A DNA stretch of 64,000 bases from Microbacterium sp. 1S1 (GTDB lineage: Bacteria; Actinomycetota; Actinomycetes; Actinomycetales; Microbacteriaceae), in contig NZ_CP043430.1 in the NCBI RefSeq assembly GCF_008271365.1, positions 1,612,001-1,676,000 of the forward strand. Direction: 5' to 3'. The translations under genes and the position numbers were made by a program. A model generated the notes under the pieces. That model did not search any database. It saw nothing but the letters and a program-made list of their open reading frames with translations, and was not told the origin of the DNA. Positions 44,874 to 52,803 of this stretch are shown piece after piece; within the stretch, counting starts at the first letter, position 1, and each line of letters starts with the position of its first letter.

Positions 44874-45146
44874 TCAGCCGCTCAGCAGCGACGGGATGCG
44901 GGCGAACATCTCGTTCGTGAACGCGATGATCTCGGCGATCATCCAGTTGCCGGCGATCAGCAGGGCGATGCCGACGGCGACGATCTTCGGCACGAACGAC
45001 AGCGTCACCTCCTGCACCTGCGTGATGGATTGCAGCAGCGAGATCGCGAAGCCCACCACGAGGGCCGTGACCAGCATCGGCGCCGCGAGCTTCGCCGCGA
45101 TCAACAGCCCCTGGGCGCCGATGTCGAGGACCGCTTCCGGGCTCAT
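44874..45146 (-). CDS. fliQ: Flagellar export protein FliQ
   Basis: This 90-residue protein has two membrane helices and the family motif FAISLLQSITQVQEVTLSFVPK. It is a gate subunit wrapping FliP/FliR. ATG 45146 overlaps the end of fliP by 4 bases. Confidence 0.96.
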   Translation of the reverse strand: MSPEAVLDIGAQGLLIAAKLAAPMLVTALVVGFAISLLQSITQVQEVTLSFVPKIVAVGIALLIAGNWMIAEIIAFTNEMFARIPSLLSG

Positions 45147-45952
45147 CCGACCCCTCCGTAGCTCTCCAGGAGGGCCTTGATGATGAGCCCCCAGCCGTCC
45201 ACGAGGATGAACAGCAGGATCTTGAACGGCAGCGAGATCATGACCGGCGGGAGCATCATCATTCCCATCGACATCAGCGCTGCCGCGACGACGAGGTCGA
45301 TCACGAGGAACGGCACGAAGATCACGAACCCGATGATGAACGCGGCGCGCAGCTCGGAGATCATGAAGGCCGGGATGAGCGTGTACATCGGGACGCTCGC
45401 GGCGTCCTCGGGATTGTCCTGGCCGGCCATGCGGGTCATCAGTGCGAGGTCCTCCTCGCGGGTGTAGTGCAGCATCCACTCGCGCAGCGGCCCCTGTCCG
45501 ACGTCCACGGCCTGCGTGAAGGTGAGCGCGCCGTCGATGTACGGCTGGACGGCGAGAGTGTTGATCTCGGTCAGCACCGGCCACATGATGAACAGCGACA
45601 GGAAGAGGGAGAGCCCGGCGAGGACCTGATTCGGCGGGATCGTCGGGAGCGAGAGCGCATTGCGGGTCATCGCGAGCACGACGAAGATCTTCGTGAACGA
45701 CGACATCATCAGCAGCAGCGCCGGTGCCACTGAGAGCAGGGTGATCCCCAGAAGGGTGAGGATCGAGCCGGACGGACCGCCGTCGATCCCGTTGATGTCG
45801 ATCGTCACGCCCTCGCCGTCATCCGGGGCGACCTCGGCGTGCGCGGCGGTGCCGGTGAGGGCGGCCAGGAGCGCGCCGAGGAGGATCGCGACCGCGACGA
45901 GGACGAGCAGCCGGGAGGCGCGACCGCGGTCGACGGCACGGGTCTCGGTCAT
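45143..45952 (-). CDS. fliP: Flagellar export protein FliP
   Basis: This 269-residue protein has a cleavable-type signal peptide (VAVAILLGALLAALTGTAAHA) and four helices with the signatures SFTKIFVVLAMTRNAL and PFLVIDLVVAAALMSMGMMMLPP. It is the main pentameric subunit of the export pore. The start overlaps the last codons of the shifted fliO frame. Confidence 0.97.
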   Translation of the reverse strand: MTETRAVDRGRASRLLVLVAVAILLGALLAALTGTAAHAEVAPDDGEGVTIDINGIDGGPSGSILTLLGITLLSVAPALLLMMSSFTKIFVVLAMTRNALSLPTIPPNQVLAGLSLFLSLFIMWPVLTEINTLAVQPYIDGALTFTQAVDVGQGPLREWMLHYTREEDLALMTRMAGQDNPEDAASVPMYTLIPAFMISELRAAFIIGFVIFVPFLVIDLVVAAALMSMGMMMLPPVMISLPFKILLFILVDGWGLIIKALLESYGGVG

Positions 45953-46430
45953 CGCGCGCGCCGCAGGACCTCGGCGGTCTGTCGCCAGGTGTCGGGGGAG
46001 AGGATGGAGCCGCGGAGCGGATCGTTGCGGTGCCGCACGCGACGGCGCAGCTCCGGGGAGGGGAGGCCGCGGGTGGGCTCGTGAGGGCGGCGGCGGCGAG
46101 GATGCGGTCGAACTCGGCGTCGTCGGACGAGGGCTCGGCCGTCGACCCCGTGCCCTCGCCGTCCACCGGAGCCGGTCGGAGGGGAAGGCGGTCGACCACG
46201 CTCACGCCGTGCTCGGTGACCCCCAGCACGTAGCGCGCGTCGTCCGTCTGCACGACGACGAGCTGCGCCTTCGGGCCGATCCCCTGACGTCCGAGCACGG
46301 TGATCGGCTCGGCGTCGCGGCGCCGCGCCTGCGTCTTCGAGACCCGACGCTGCAGGAACCAGAGCAGCCCGAGCACTGCGGCGAGCGAGAGCCCGACCCG
46401 CAGCGCGAGCAGGAGGTCGTCCAGGGTCAG
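45949..46430 (-). CDS. fliO: FliO-like protein, apparent single-base frameshift
   Basis: FliO helps assemble the FliP/FliR core. The N-terminal part reads in one frame: membrane helix, QRRVSKTQARRRDAEPITVLG, VVVQTDDARYVLGVTEHGVSVVDRL. The typical C-terminus (DPLRGSILSPDTWRQTAEVLRRAR, ending at 45949 with an ATGA overlap to fliP) is in another frame. The break lies near 46071-46085 and equals one missing base. As written, the first frame would run on to 45819 inside fliP. To include the whole membrane helix the start would have to be CTG 46430; GTG 46376 cuts the helix. Confidence 0.7.
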
Positions 46431-47086
46431 GCCTCGACGTTCTCGAGGATGCGGGTGATCCGCACCGCGTAGTCCTGGTCGACGACGACGACCTCACCAT
46501 GGGCGATCGTCCGACCGTTGAGCTTCACGTCGGCCGGGGCGCCGGCGGAACGGTCGAGCTCCACGATGCGACCGGGCTCGAGGTCGAGCACGTCGCGGAC
46601 CGCCATGCGTGTGCGGCCGATCTCGACCGTGAGCTCCATCTCGACGCCGGCGATGCGGTGCAGGCGCCCGTCGCCACCGGTCGGCCGTGCGGGACGGTGG
46701 GTGATCCGGACGGCGAGCCGGCCGATCGTGCGCTCGGTGTGGTCCACCAGGTCGAAGAGCTGGGTCTGCGGGTCGGCGAACACGGCCGAGGCGTCGCCGA
46801 CCGCGGCCTCGCCCAGCAGTCCGGGTCCGAGGGCGGTCGCCGCGGCCTCGAGGGCATCCAGCAGCCGATCGGTGAGAGGGCGGTCGCCCAGGCCGTCGAC
46901 GAGCACATCCGCGTCGAGGAGTTGAACGGCGAGCTGGGCGCTCGCCTCGCCCACGAACTGCGCCACGACGGCCTCACCCGTGTCGCCGGACACCTGAGAG
47001 GCGCGGGCGGTGACCGGGGCGGCGGTGGGCAGTCGGGCCGCGAAGGCGGCGGCGACGGCGGACTCGTAGGCGGTGGTGCTGATCAC
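46427..47086 (-). CDS. fliN: Flagellar motor switch protein FliN, long form
   Basis: This 219-residue protein has a C-terminal SpoA/FliN domain (about 142-219: LHRIAGVEMELTVEIGRTRM, GEVVVVDQDYAVRITRIL). The N-terminal extension of about 130 residues is not found in the 137-residue enteric FliN and may carry a FliY/CheC-like or unrelated helical domain without clear catalytic motifs. It forms the lower C-ring with FliM. GTG 47086 overlaps the fliM stop. Confidence 0.92.
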   Translation of the reverse strand: MISTTAYESAVAAAFAARLPTAAPVTARASQVSGDTGEAVVAQFVGEASAQLAVQLLDADVLVDGLGDRPLTDRLLDALEAAATALGPGLLGEAAVGDASAVFADPQTQLFDLVDHTERTIGRLAVRITHRPARPTGGDGRLHRIAGVEMELTVEIGRTRMAVRDVLDLEPGRIVELDRSAGAPADVKLNGRTIAHGEVVVVDQDYAVRITRILENVEA

Positions 47087-48021
47087 GCGGACTCCTGAGC
47101 GGGGGCGGGGGCGGGGGCGGTGGCGGGGACGGTGGCGGTCACGACGCACGCGAGTCGGGCGCCGGCGCTGCCGACGGCCGCGGTCGCGACGGTCTGGTCG
47201 CCGACGGTGAGGAGCAGCGCGCGGTCCGCGGCATGCGGCAGCGGAAGCAGATCCCCGACGGCCAGGTCGAGCACCTCGCGCGGGAGGATCGTCCGGGGGG
47301 CGAGCTGCAGGGCCACCTCGACCGGTGCGGACTCCACCTGACGTCGCACGAGGGCCGGGGCATCGACGCGGTCGGCGTCGGCGGCGCGCACCGTGAACCC
47401 GGCGAGCACGGAGGCGGGCAGCATGATGCTGGCCGGTACCGTCCGACCGCCGTGACGCATCGACAGTCGGGCCACGATGACCGGTTCGCCCGCGGCGGCG
47501 ACCTGCGCGAACTGCGAGCTGTACTGGATTCCGGCGACGGCGACCCCCGAGGGCAGCAGGCCGTCGAGACTCCCGGTGAGGTGATCGATCGCGTCGGTGA
47601 CGAGCGACCGGATGAGGGCCTGCTCGATCGGGGTGAACGTGCGGTCCTCGGCGGTGGCCGTGGACCGACCGCCGACCATCTGCACGATCCAGGACGTCGC
47701 GGTCGGGATCGGCACCTGCACGATCACGCGCTCGTCCGAGTCCGGCAGGGCACATACGATCATGGTGGTCGTGGTGGGGAGCGACTGCGCGTACTCGGCG
47801 TAGGTCAGCATGCCGACGTGCTCGACGGCGATGGTCGCGCGCACGTGGATCTTCCCGGAGAGCTGGGCGGACCATTGGCGGGCGAAGGTCTCGAAGGCGA
47901 GCTCCAGCGTCCGGGCGTGCTCGCGCGACAGCGTCGCCGCGCGTCCGAAGTCGTAGACCTCGACGTCGGCGATCGCCGTCTCCGCGCGCACTCGCGAGCG
48001 CACGCCGTCATCCATCACCAC
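47083..48021 (-). CDS. fliM: Flagellar motor switch protein FliM
   Basis: This 312-residue protein has the middle CheC-like domain (YDFGRAATLSREHARTLELAFETFA, then TPIEQALIRSLV) and a C-terminal SpoA domain (REVLDLAVGDLLPLP). The usual N-terminal CheY-P-binding peptide (LSQxEIDALL) is absent, and the 43 bases upstream cannot encode it. GTG 48021 is 8 bases after a sigma-28-type -10 box, so the mRNA may be leaderless; ATG 48015 is a second possible start. It is the first gene of the fliM-csrA operon. Confidence 0.92.
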   Translation of the reverse strand: MVMDDGVRSRVRAETAIADVEVYDFGRAATLSREHARTLELAFETFARQWSAQLSGKIHVRATIAVEHVGMLTYAEYAQSLPTTTTMIVCALPDSDERVIVQVPIPTATSWIVQMVGGRSTATAEDRTFTPIEQALIRSLVTDAIDHLTGSLDGLLPSGVAVAGIQYSSQFAQVAAAGEPVIVARLSMRHGGRTVPASIMLPASVLAGFTVRAADADRVDAPALVRRQVESAPVEVALQLAPRTILPREVLDLAVGDLLPLPHAADRALLLTVGDQTVATAAVGSAGARLACVVTATVPATAPAPAPAQESA

Positions 48022-48029
48022 GAACCCGA

Positions 48030-48057
48030 CTATCGGGCGGTGATCGGCGTGCGTTAG
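48030..48057 (-). promoter_or_regulatory. Sigma-28-type promoter of the fliM operon
   Basis: Minus strand CTAACG, 14 bases, then CCCGATAG; TAACG to the -10 box is 19 bases, as at fliC and flgB. One base differs from GCCGATAG. It fills the 43-base gap between motB and fliM. Confidence 0.75.
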
Positions 48058-48064
48058 CGGACGG

Positions 48065-48874
48065 TCAGGGGGACGTCTGCGCCGCGCCCGCGGCCGGGAT
48101 CAGCGCTCGCACCTCCTCGCTGGCGTCGGAGAGGATGACGATGTCCACCCGGCGGTTCTCCGCAAGCTGCTCGGGAGTGCTGCCGGCGGCCACCGGTCGG
48201 GTGTCGCCGAAGCCCACCGACTTGAGATGAGCGGGCGGCAACCCGGCGGATTCCACCAGGTAGCGCAGCACCTGGGTGGAGCGCCCAGCGGAGAGCTCCC
48301 AGTTCGTCGGGAAGGGCGCGACCGAGCCGCGTGCGTCCGCGTGGCCCTCCACCGAGATCTCGTTCGGAGCGGTGACGAGCACGGAGCCGAGCGCGTCGAG
48401 CACCTGGGTCGCAGCGGGGCTGAGGTCGGTGCTGTTGGTGGTGAAGAAGGTCTCCGCGCTCACGAGTCCGATCGTCAGCCCGCGCTCGTCGATCGTGAAG
48501 GTGACGTCGGTCTCCAGCCCGCGCTGGGCGAGCACCTGGCGCAGGCGCTCGCGGAGCGCGGAGAGTTCATCGAACTCCCGCTGTGCGGCCTCCAGCCCGG
48601 TGTCGGCGAAGTCCTCGCCCTTCTCGTCCACGAGCTCGGGTGGCACGACCACGCCGCTCGTCACGTCGATGTCCTCGGAGGGCTCCTGGCCGAAGCCGGT
48701 CGCGAGCGAGGCGCTGAGGGCTTCGAACTTCTCCTGATCGACGGTCGACATCGCGAACAGCACGATGAACATGCACATCAACACGGTCACCATGTCGAGA
48801 TAGGACGCCATCCAGCGCTCGTCCGGTCCGCTGTGCTCGGCCTCCTGGACGCGGCGTCGAGTGCGCACGCTCAT
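48065..48874 (-). CDS. motB: Flagellar motor stator protein MotB
   Basis: This 269-residue protein has a cytoplasmic basic start, one membrane helix with the proton-carrying Asp27 in WMASYLDMVTVL, a plug/linker, then an OmpA-like peptidoglycan-binding domain (ISVEGHADARG, LSAGRSTQVLRYL, NRRVDIVI). It anchors the stator to the wall and forms the proton channel with MotA. ATG 48874 overlaps the motA stop. Confidence 0.96.
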   Translation of the reverse strand: MSVRTRRRVQEAEHSGPDERWMASYLDMVTVLMCMFIVLFAMSTVDQEKFEALSASLATGFGQEPSEDIDVTSGVVVPPELVDEKGEDFADTGLEAAQREFDELSALRERLRQVLAQRGLETDVTFTIDERGLTIGLVSAETFFTTNSTDLSPAATQVLDALGSVLVTAPNEISVEGHADARGSVAPFPTNWELSAGRSTQVLRYLVESAGLPPAHLKSVGFGDTRPVAAGSTPEQLAENRRVDIVILSDASEEVRALIPAAGAAQTSP

Positions 48875-49683
48875 GAGAAGAGGTCCTCGTGCTCCTCCGT
48901 CTCCGCGGGCTGCTCGCGGCGGCGCGAGCGGCCGGGGGAGCGATCGGAGACGAGCGCGCTCAGCCGCTCACGGACGTGCGCGGGGGCGGCACCGGCCTGG
49001 ACGGCGAGCATGCCCTCCATGAGCACCGTCATGCGCTCCAGCTCCAGCTCGCCCAGACGCTGCAGGCGGCCTCCGATCGGCAGCCAGATGAAGTTCGCCG
49101 ACAGCAGGCCCCACAGCGTGGCGACGAAGGCCGCGGCGATCATCGGGCCGAGCGTGTCCGGCTTGTCGAGTTTCTCCAGCACGTGGGTGAGGGAGACGAC
49201 CGTGCCGATGATGCCGACGGTGGGGGCGAATCCGCCGAGGGTCATGTAGAAGCGGGAGGCGGTGCGGTTCCGAGCGGCCGTCGACGTCAGCTCGTCCTCG
49301 AGCAGTACCCGCAGGTCCTCCGCGTCGGTGCCGTCGGCGATGCTCTGCAGAGCCTGGCGCAGGAACGGGTCCTTCTCCCCGTCCAGGCCCTGCTCCAGCG
49401 CGAGCAGGCCCTCCGAGCGGGCCTTCTCCGCATAGCCGACGACGGTGTCGATGGTGCTCTGGGCGGTGCGCCGCTCGCCGCGGAAGGCGCGGGGGAGAGA
49501 CTTCACGGCGTGCAGGGCGTCGCGCAGCGTGCCGCTGGCGAGTCCGACCGCGATGGTCGCGCCGAAGACGAGCACCATCGGGGCGGGGAGGAGGAGCGAT
49601 CCGATCGTCGCGCCCTCGAGGTTGATCATGGCGATCAGCGCGCCGAAGGCGAGGACGAGACCGAGGATGAGGGACGGGTCCAT
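48871..49683 (-). CDS. motA: Flagellar motor stator protein MotA
   Basis: This 270-residue protein has four membrane helices and a large cytoplasmic loop with the charged residues that act on FliG. Family segments are GLVLAFGALIAMINLEG at the start and GGFAPTVGIIGTVVSLTHVL. The C-terminal tail is charged. It lies between flbD and motB with 1- and 4-base overlaps. Confidence 0.96.
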   Translation of the reverse strand: MDPSLILGLVLAFGALIAMINLEGATIGSLLLPAPMVLVFGATIAVGLASGTLRDALHAVKSLPRAFRGERRTAQSTIDTVVGYAEKARSEGLLALEQGLDGEKDPFLRQALQSIADGTDAEDLRVLLEDELTSTAARNRTASRFYMTLGGFAPTVGIIGTVVSLTHVLEKLDKPDTLGPMIAAAFVATLWGLLSANFIWLPIGGRLQRLGELELERMTVLMEGMLAVQAGAAPAHVRERLSALVSDRSPGRSRRREQPAETEEHEDLFS

Positions 49684-49937
49684 CAGGCGTCGCCTCCCGT
49701 CGCGGGGACTCCCGGCGGCGGCGCGTGGTCTCCGGCTGCGATGAGTGCGGCGGCTGTCGCGAGGACCCCCGCACGGAAGCGGGTGATGCGGGCGATCACG
49801 TCGTCCATCGTCTCCGTGACGACGAAGGTCGCGCCGTCGACCATCATGATCGTCGTGTCCGGCGTGGCCTGGACACGTTCGATCAGGTCGGGGTTCACCG
49901 CGAACCGGGAACGGTTCAGGCGCGTGAGGACGATCAT
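49683..49937 (-). CDS. FlbD-family flagellar protein
   Basis: This 84-residue protein begins MIVLTRLNRSRFAVNPDLIERV and has TTIMMVDGATFVVTETMDDVIARI, the short FlbD/SwrD family found next to motA in Gram-positive flagellar loci. In Bacillus the homolog raises motor power. ATG 49937 matches the family start and has AGGA 8 bases upstream; ATG 49946 is three codons earlier. It is the first gene of the flbD-motA-motB unit. Confidence 0.88.
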   Translation of the reverse strand: MIVLTRLNRSRFAVNPDLIERVQATPDTTIMMVDGATFVVTETMDDVIARITRFRAGVLATAAALIAAGDHAPPPGVPATGGDA

Positions 49938-49985
49938 GGGCTCCATCCTGGAAAGCTCGCCCCGCCCGGAGGCGAGGAACAGACG

Positions 49986-49998
49986 GCCCGTCCTGGGC
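49986..49998 (-). promoter_or_regulatory. GGA-loop hairpin in the flbD leader
   Basis: On the minus strand GCCC pairs with GGGC around the loop AGGAC, about 6 bases after the predicted start of transcription. A second AGGATGGA overlaps the flbD ribosome-binding site. Both fit CsrA sites but the stem is short. Confidence 0.4.
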
Positions 49999-50010
49999 TG
50001 TCGGAGGGGA

Positions 50011-50038
50011 CTGTCGGCCGGGCGACGCGTGACGTTAG
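50011..50038 (-). promoter_or_regulatory. Sigma-28-type promoter of flbD-motAB
   Basis: Minus strand CTAACG, 14 bases, then GCCGACAG; spacing is identical to the fliC and flgB sites. The predicted leader to flbD is about 67 bases. Confidence 0.8.
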
Positions 50039-50065
50039 GGCGAGACCGGGACGGACGCGATCTTT

Positions 50066-50093
50066 CTCACGGAGGGCGCGTCGTCGCCGATAG
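50066..50093 (+). promoter_or_regulatory. Sigma-28-type promoter of the M23 peptidase gene
   Basis: Plus strand CTCACG, 14 bases, then GCCGATAG. It has a perfect -10 box and one mismatch in the -35 box, and lies 44 bases before GTG 50138. It is back-to-back with the flbD promoter 27 bases away. Confidence 0.75.
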
Positions 50094-50137
50094 GGAGGAG
50101 GAGCGGGGGACGATGAGCAGCGGGCGAAGGGAGCCTT

Positions 50138-51523
50138 GTGCGGGATCGGAACGTGGAGGAGGCCGCCGCGACGGCGGCCGAGGAGTGCGGCTGCGCGCCG
50201 ACGGACGCCGAACGGGGTGCGCTGTGGAGCCGGCCGGTCAGCCGCCGTAGCGCCTTCGGCATCGGGGCACTGGGCGTCGTCGCCCTCGCCGCGTTCGGCG
50301 TCGGTTCGGGAGTCACCGCCGCGCATGCCGCGTCGTACCCGAGCTGGGACGACGTCCAGCGCGCGAAGAACAACGAGGCAGCGAAGGCCGGCGAGGTCTC
50401 CCGCATCCAGGGGTTGATCCGGTCGCTGGAGCAGAAGGTCGCGGAGACCCAGGCGGCGGCCCAGGTCGCGTCGGACGAGTTCTTCGAGGCGCAGCAGGCG
50501 TACTTCGCCGCGATCACCGAGGCCGACGCGCTGCAGAGCCAGGCCGATGAGCAGGCGGCGCTCGCCGATGAGACGGCGAAGAAGGCCGGCCAGATCGCGG
50601 CCCAGCTCTACCGCAGCGGCGGCGACGACACCGCGCTGGAGCTGTTCTTCGCGGGATCGGGGGCCAACGCCGACGAGCTGCTGTCGCGTCTCGGCACGAT
50701 GAACAAGTTCCTCGAGTACAACCAGACCACGTACGACAACGCCGTCTCGGCGCGCGACACCGCGCAGGCCCTGACGGAGCAGGCGCAGGTGGCCAGGGAC
50801 GAGCGCGACCGCCTCCAGCAGGTGGCCGAGCAGAAGATGGTCGCGGCGCAGCAGGCGGCGGATGCGGCTCAGGCCGCGCTCGACGAGCAGGCGGCGAACC
50901 TCGAGACCCTCAAGGCCCAGCTCGCGGCGCTCAAGGACACCACGACCAAGACGGTCGCGGGGTACCAGGCGGGAGTCGAGGCGCGGCGGCGCGAGGAGGA
51001 GGCCCGGCGCAAGCGCGAGGCGGCAGCGGCCGCCGCCGCGGCGGCGGCTGCCGGTCGCGGGAACGGTGGCGGCGGCGGAGGAGGCGGCGGCGGATCGGCG
51101 GGCAGGGGCGGCTGGGTGCGCCCGCACGGCGGCGCGCGCAGTTCGAGCTACGGTCCGCGCACCCCCATCTGCGGCCCCCGGGGCTGTTCGTCGAGCTTCC
51201 ACTACGGGGCGGACCTGGCCAACGGCTGCGGAGCCCCGATCTACGCCGCGAACTCCGGCACGGTCGACTATGCGGGACCGAACGGGAACTACGGCAACTA
51301 CATCCGCATCCAGCACGGCGGCGGCGTCAGCACCGGCTACGCCCACATCCAACCCGGCGGCATCAACGTCCGCAGCGGCCAGTGGGTTCGCGCCGGCCAG
51401 GTCATCGCGTACGCCGGGGACACCGGCCGCTCGTTCGGCTGCCACCTGCACTTCGAGGTCTACATCAACGGCGGGTACACGAACCCGGTGCGTTTCATGG
51501 AGCAGCGCGGCATCTACGTCTGA
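50138..51523 (+). CDS. Secreted M23 peptidoglycan endopeptidase within the flagellar locus
   Basis: This 461-residue protein has a twin-arginine-like signal (SRRSAFGIGALGVVALAAFG, about 32-51), a long coiled-coil region (about 70-280) and an Ala- then Gly-rich linker (about 290-320). The C-terminal LytM/M23 zinc domain has HYGADLA (zinc His and Asp) and HLHFEV. It should cut wall crosslinks. The sigma-28-type promoter and its place between flgE and flbD suggest it opens the wall for the flagellum. GTG 50138 has AAGGGAG about 6 bases upstream. Confidence 0.88.
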   Translation: MRDRNVEEAAATAAEECGCAPTDAERGALWSRPVSRRSAFGIGALGVVALAAFGVGSGVTAAHAASYPSWDDVQRAKNNEAAKAGEVSRIQGLIRSLEQKVAETQAAAQVASDEFFEAQQAYFAAITEADALQSQADEQAALADETAKKAGQIAAQLYRSGGDDTALELFFAGSGANADELLSRLGTMNKFLEYNQTTYDNAVSARDTAQALTEQAQVARDERDRLQQVAEQKMVAAQQAADAAQAALDEQAANLETLKAQLAALKDTTTKTVAGYQAGVEARRREEEARRKREAAAAAAAAAAAGRGNGGGGGGGGGGSAGRGGWVRPHGGARSSSYGPRTPICGPRGCSSSFHYGADLANGCGAPIYAANSGTVDYAGPNGNYGNYIRIQHGGGVSTGYAHIQPGGINVRSGQWVRAGQVIAYAGDTGRSFGCHLHFEVYINGGYTNPVRFMEQRGIYV

Positions 51524-51552
51524 CCCTGCCGAGACCCCGTCTTGTCGCCGAA

Positions 51553-51584
51553 GCCCCGCCGTATCCACGGGGATACGGCGGGGC
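51553..51584. terminator. Bidirectional terminator between the M23 gene and flgE
   Basis: A perfect 14-base-pair hairpin (51553-51566 with 51571-51584, loop ACGG) sits between two converging genes, 30 bases after the first stop and 33 from the other. Confidence 0.8.
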
Positions 51585-51617
51585 CTGGGCGCGAACGCGG
51601 GATTTCGCGGGAAGGGG

Positions 51618-52778
51618 TCAGCGCTTGAGGTTCGTGAGCTCCTGCAGCACCTCGTCGCTCGTGGTGATGATCCGGGCGTTCGCCTGGAAACCGCGCTGCG
51701 CGACGATGAGGTTGGTGAACTCCTGCGAGAGGTCGACGTTGGACATCTCCAGGGCGCCGCTGATGATGCCGCCGAGACCGCCGGTGCCGGCCTGCCCGAG
51801 CTCGGGCTGACCGGAATTGCCGCTCGGCCGGAACTGCGAGGAGCCGACCTTCTCCAGACCGCCGGGATTGACGAAGCCGGCCAGCGCGACGCGGGCCAGT
51901 ACCTGGGTGTCGCCGTTGCTGAAGGTGCCGACGAGGCTGCCGTCGTTGGTCAGGGCGTAGGAGCTGAGTGTGCCGGCCGGCTTGCCGTTCTGCTCCTTGA
52001 TGGCGATGTCGCTGACGTCGGCGAAGCCGGTCACACCGGACAGGTCGACGGTGACGCCGCCGGACACGATGCTCCCCGCGCCGTTCTGCACGCCGTCGGT
52101 GAAGGTCAGCGTCGAGCTGGCGCCCGCGCCGTCCGTCACGTTCCACCCCGTCGCCGTGCGCGTGAACGTCAGCCGCAGCGTCGAGGCCGTCCCGTCGGCG
52201 TCGTAGGTCTTGATGTCGCGCACGAGCGTCTCGCCCACCGCGGCCCCGGAGGGCAGGTTGCCGGTCGCGCGCGCGGTCGTCGTGGCGGCCGCGGGGCTGA
52301 GCGCACCGACCGGGAGGGTGATGTCCCCGATGCCCTGCCCGGGGACGATCACGCCGTTGCGCGCCGTCCAGCCCTGCACGAGGGCACCGCCCGCGCCGAC
52401 GAGACGGCCGCTCGCGTCGAACGTGAAGCCGCCGTTGCGGGTGTACAGCGTCTCGCCTCCCGAGCGGACGACGAAGAACCCGTCGCCCGAGATCATCAGG
52501 TCGGTGGGCACACCGGTCGGCTGCGGCGCGCCGCCCGCGAAATTCGTGCTGATCCCCGCGACCTGCACGCCCAGTCCGACCTGGGCGGGGTTCTGCCCAC
52601 CGGTCGTCTGCCCCGGCAGCATCGAGTTGCGCAGCAGCTGCGAGAGGGAGTCCTGGAACTGCACGGACGAGGCCTTGAAGCCCGTCGTGTTGACGTTGGC
52701 GATGTTGTTGCCGGTGACGTCGAGCATGGTCTGGTGGGAGCGGAGTCCGGAGATGCCGGAGAAGAGCGAACGAAGCAT
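51618..52778 (-). CDS. flgE: Flagellar hook protein FlgE
   Basis: This 386-residue protein has the N-terminal rod/hook signature GNNIANVNTTGFKASS and the matching C-terminal amphipathic helix (NVDLSQEFTNLIVAQRGFQANARIITTSDEVLQELTNL), with a medium-sized exposed domain between. It is the only long hook-basal-body protein here. It is the last gene of the flgB operon and ends at the terminator at 51553. Confidence 0.95.
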   Translation of the reverse strand: MLRSLFSGISGLRSHQTMLDVTGNNIANVNTTGFKASSVQFQDSLSQLLRNSMLPGQTTGGQNPAQVGLGVQVAGISTNFAGGAPQPTGVPTDLMISGDGFFVVRSGGETLYTRNGGFTFDASGRLVGAGGALVQGWTARNGVIVPGQGIGDITLPVGALSPAAATTTARATGNLPSGAAVGETLVRDIKTYDADGTASTLRLTFTRTATGWNVTDGAGASSTLTFTDGVQNGAGSIVSGGVTVDLSGVTGFADVSDIAIKEQNGKPAGTLSSYALTNDGSLVGTFSNGDTQVLARVALAGFVNPGGLEKVGSSQFRPSGNSGQPELGQAGTGGLGGIISGALEMSNVDLSQEFTNLIVAQRGFQANARIITTSDEVLQELTNLKR

Positions 52779-52803
52779 GGTGGTGCCTTTCTGGGGAGCG
52801 GGA

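Noticed and set aside
51041-51110. GGC/GCG-rich repeat in the M23 gene as a mobile or satellite repeat
   Set aside because: It simply encodes the Ala-rich and Gly-rich protein linker in frame.
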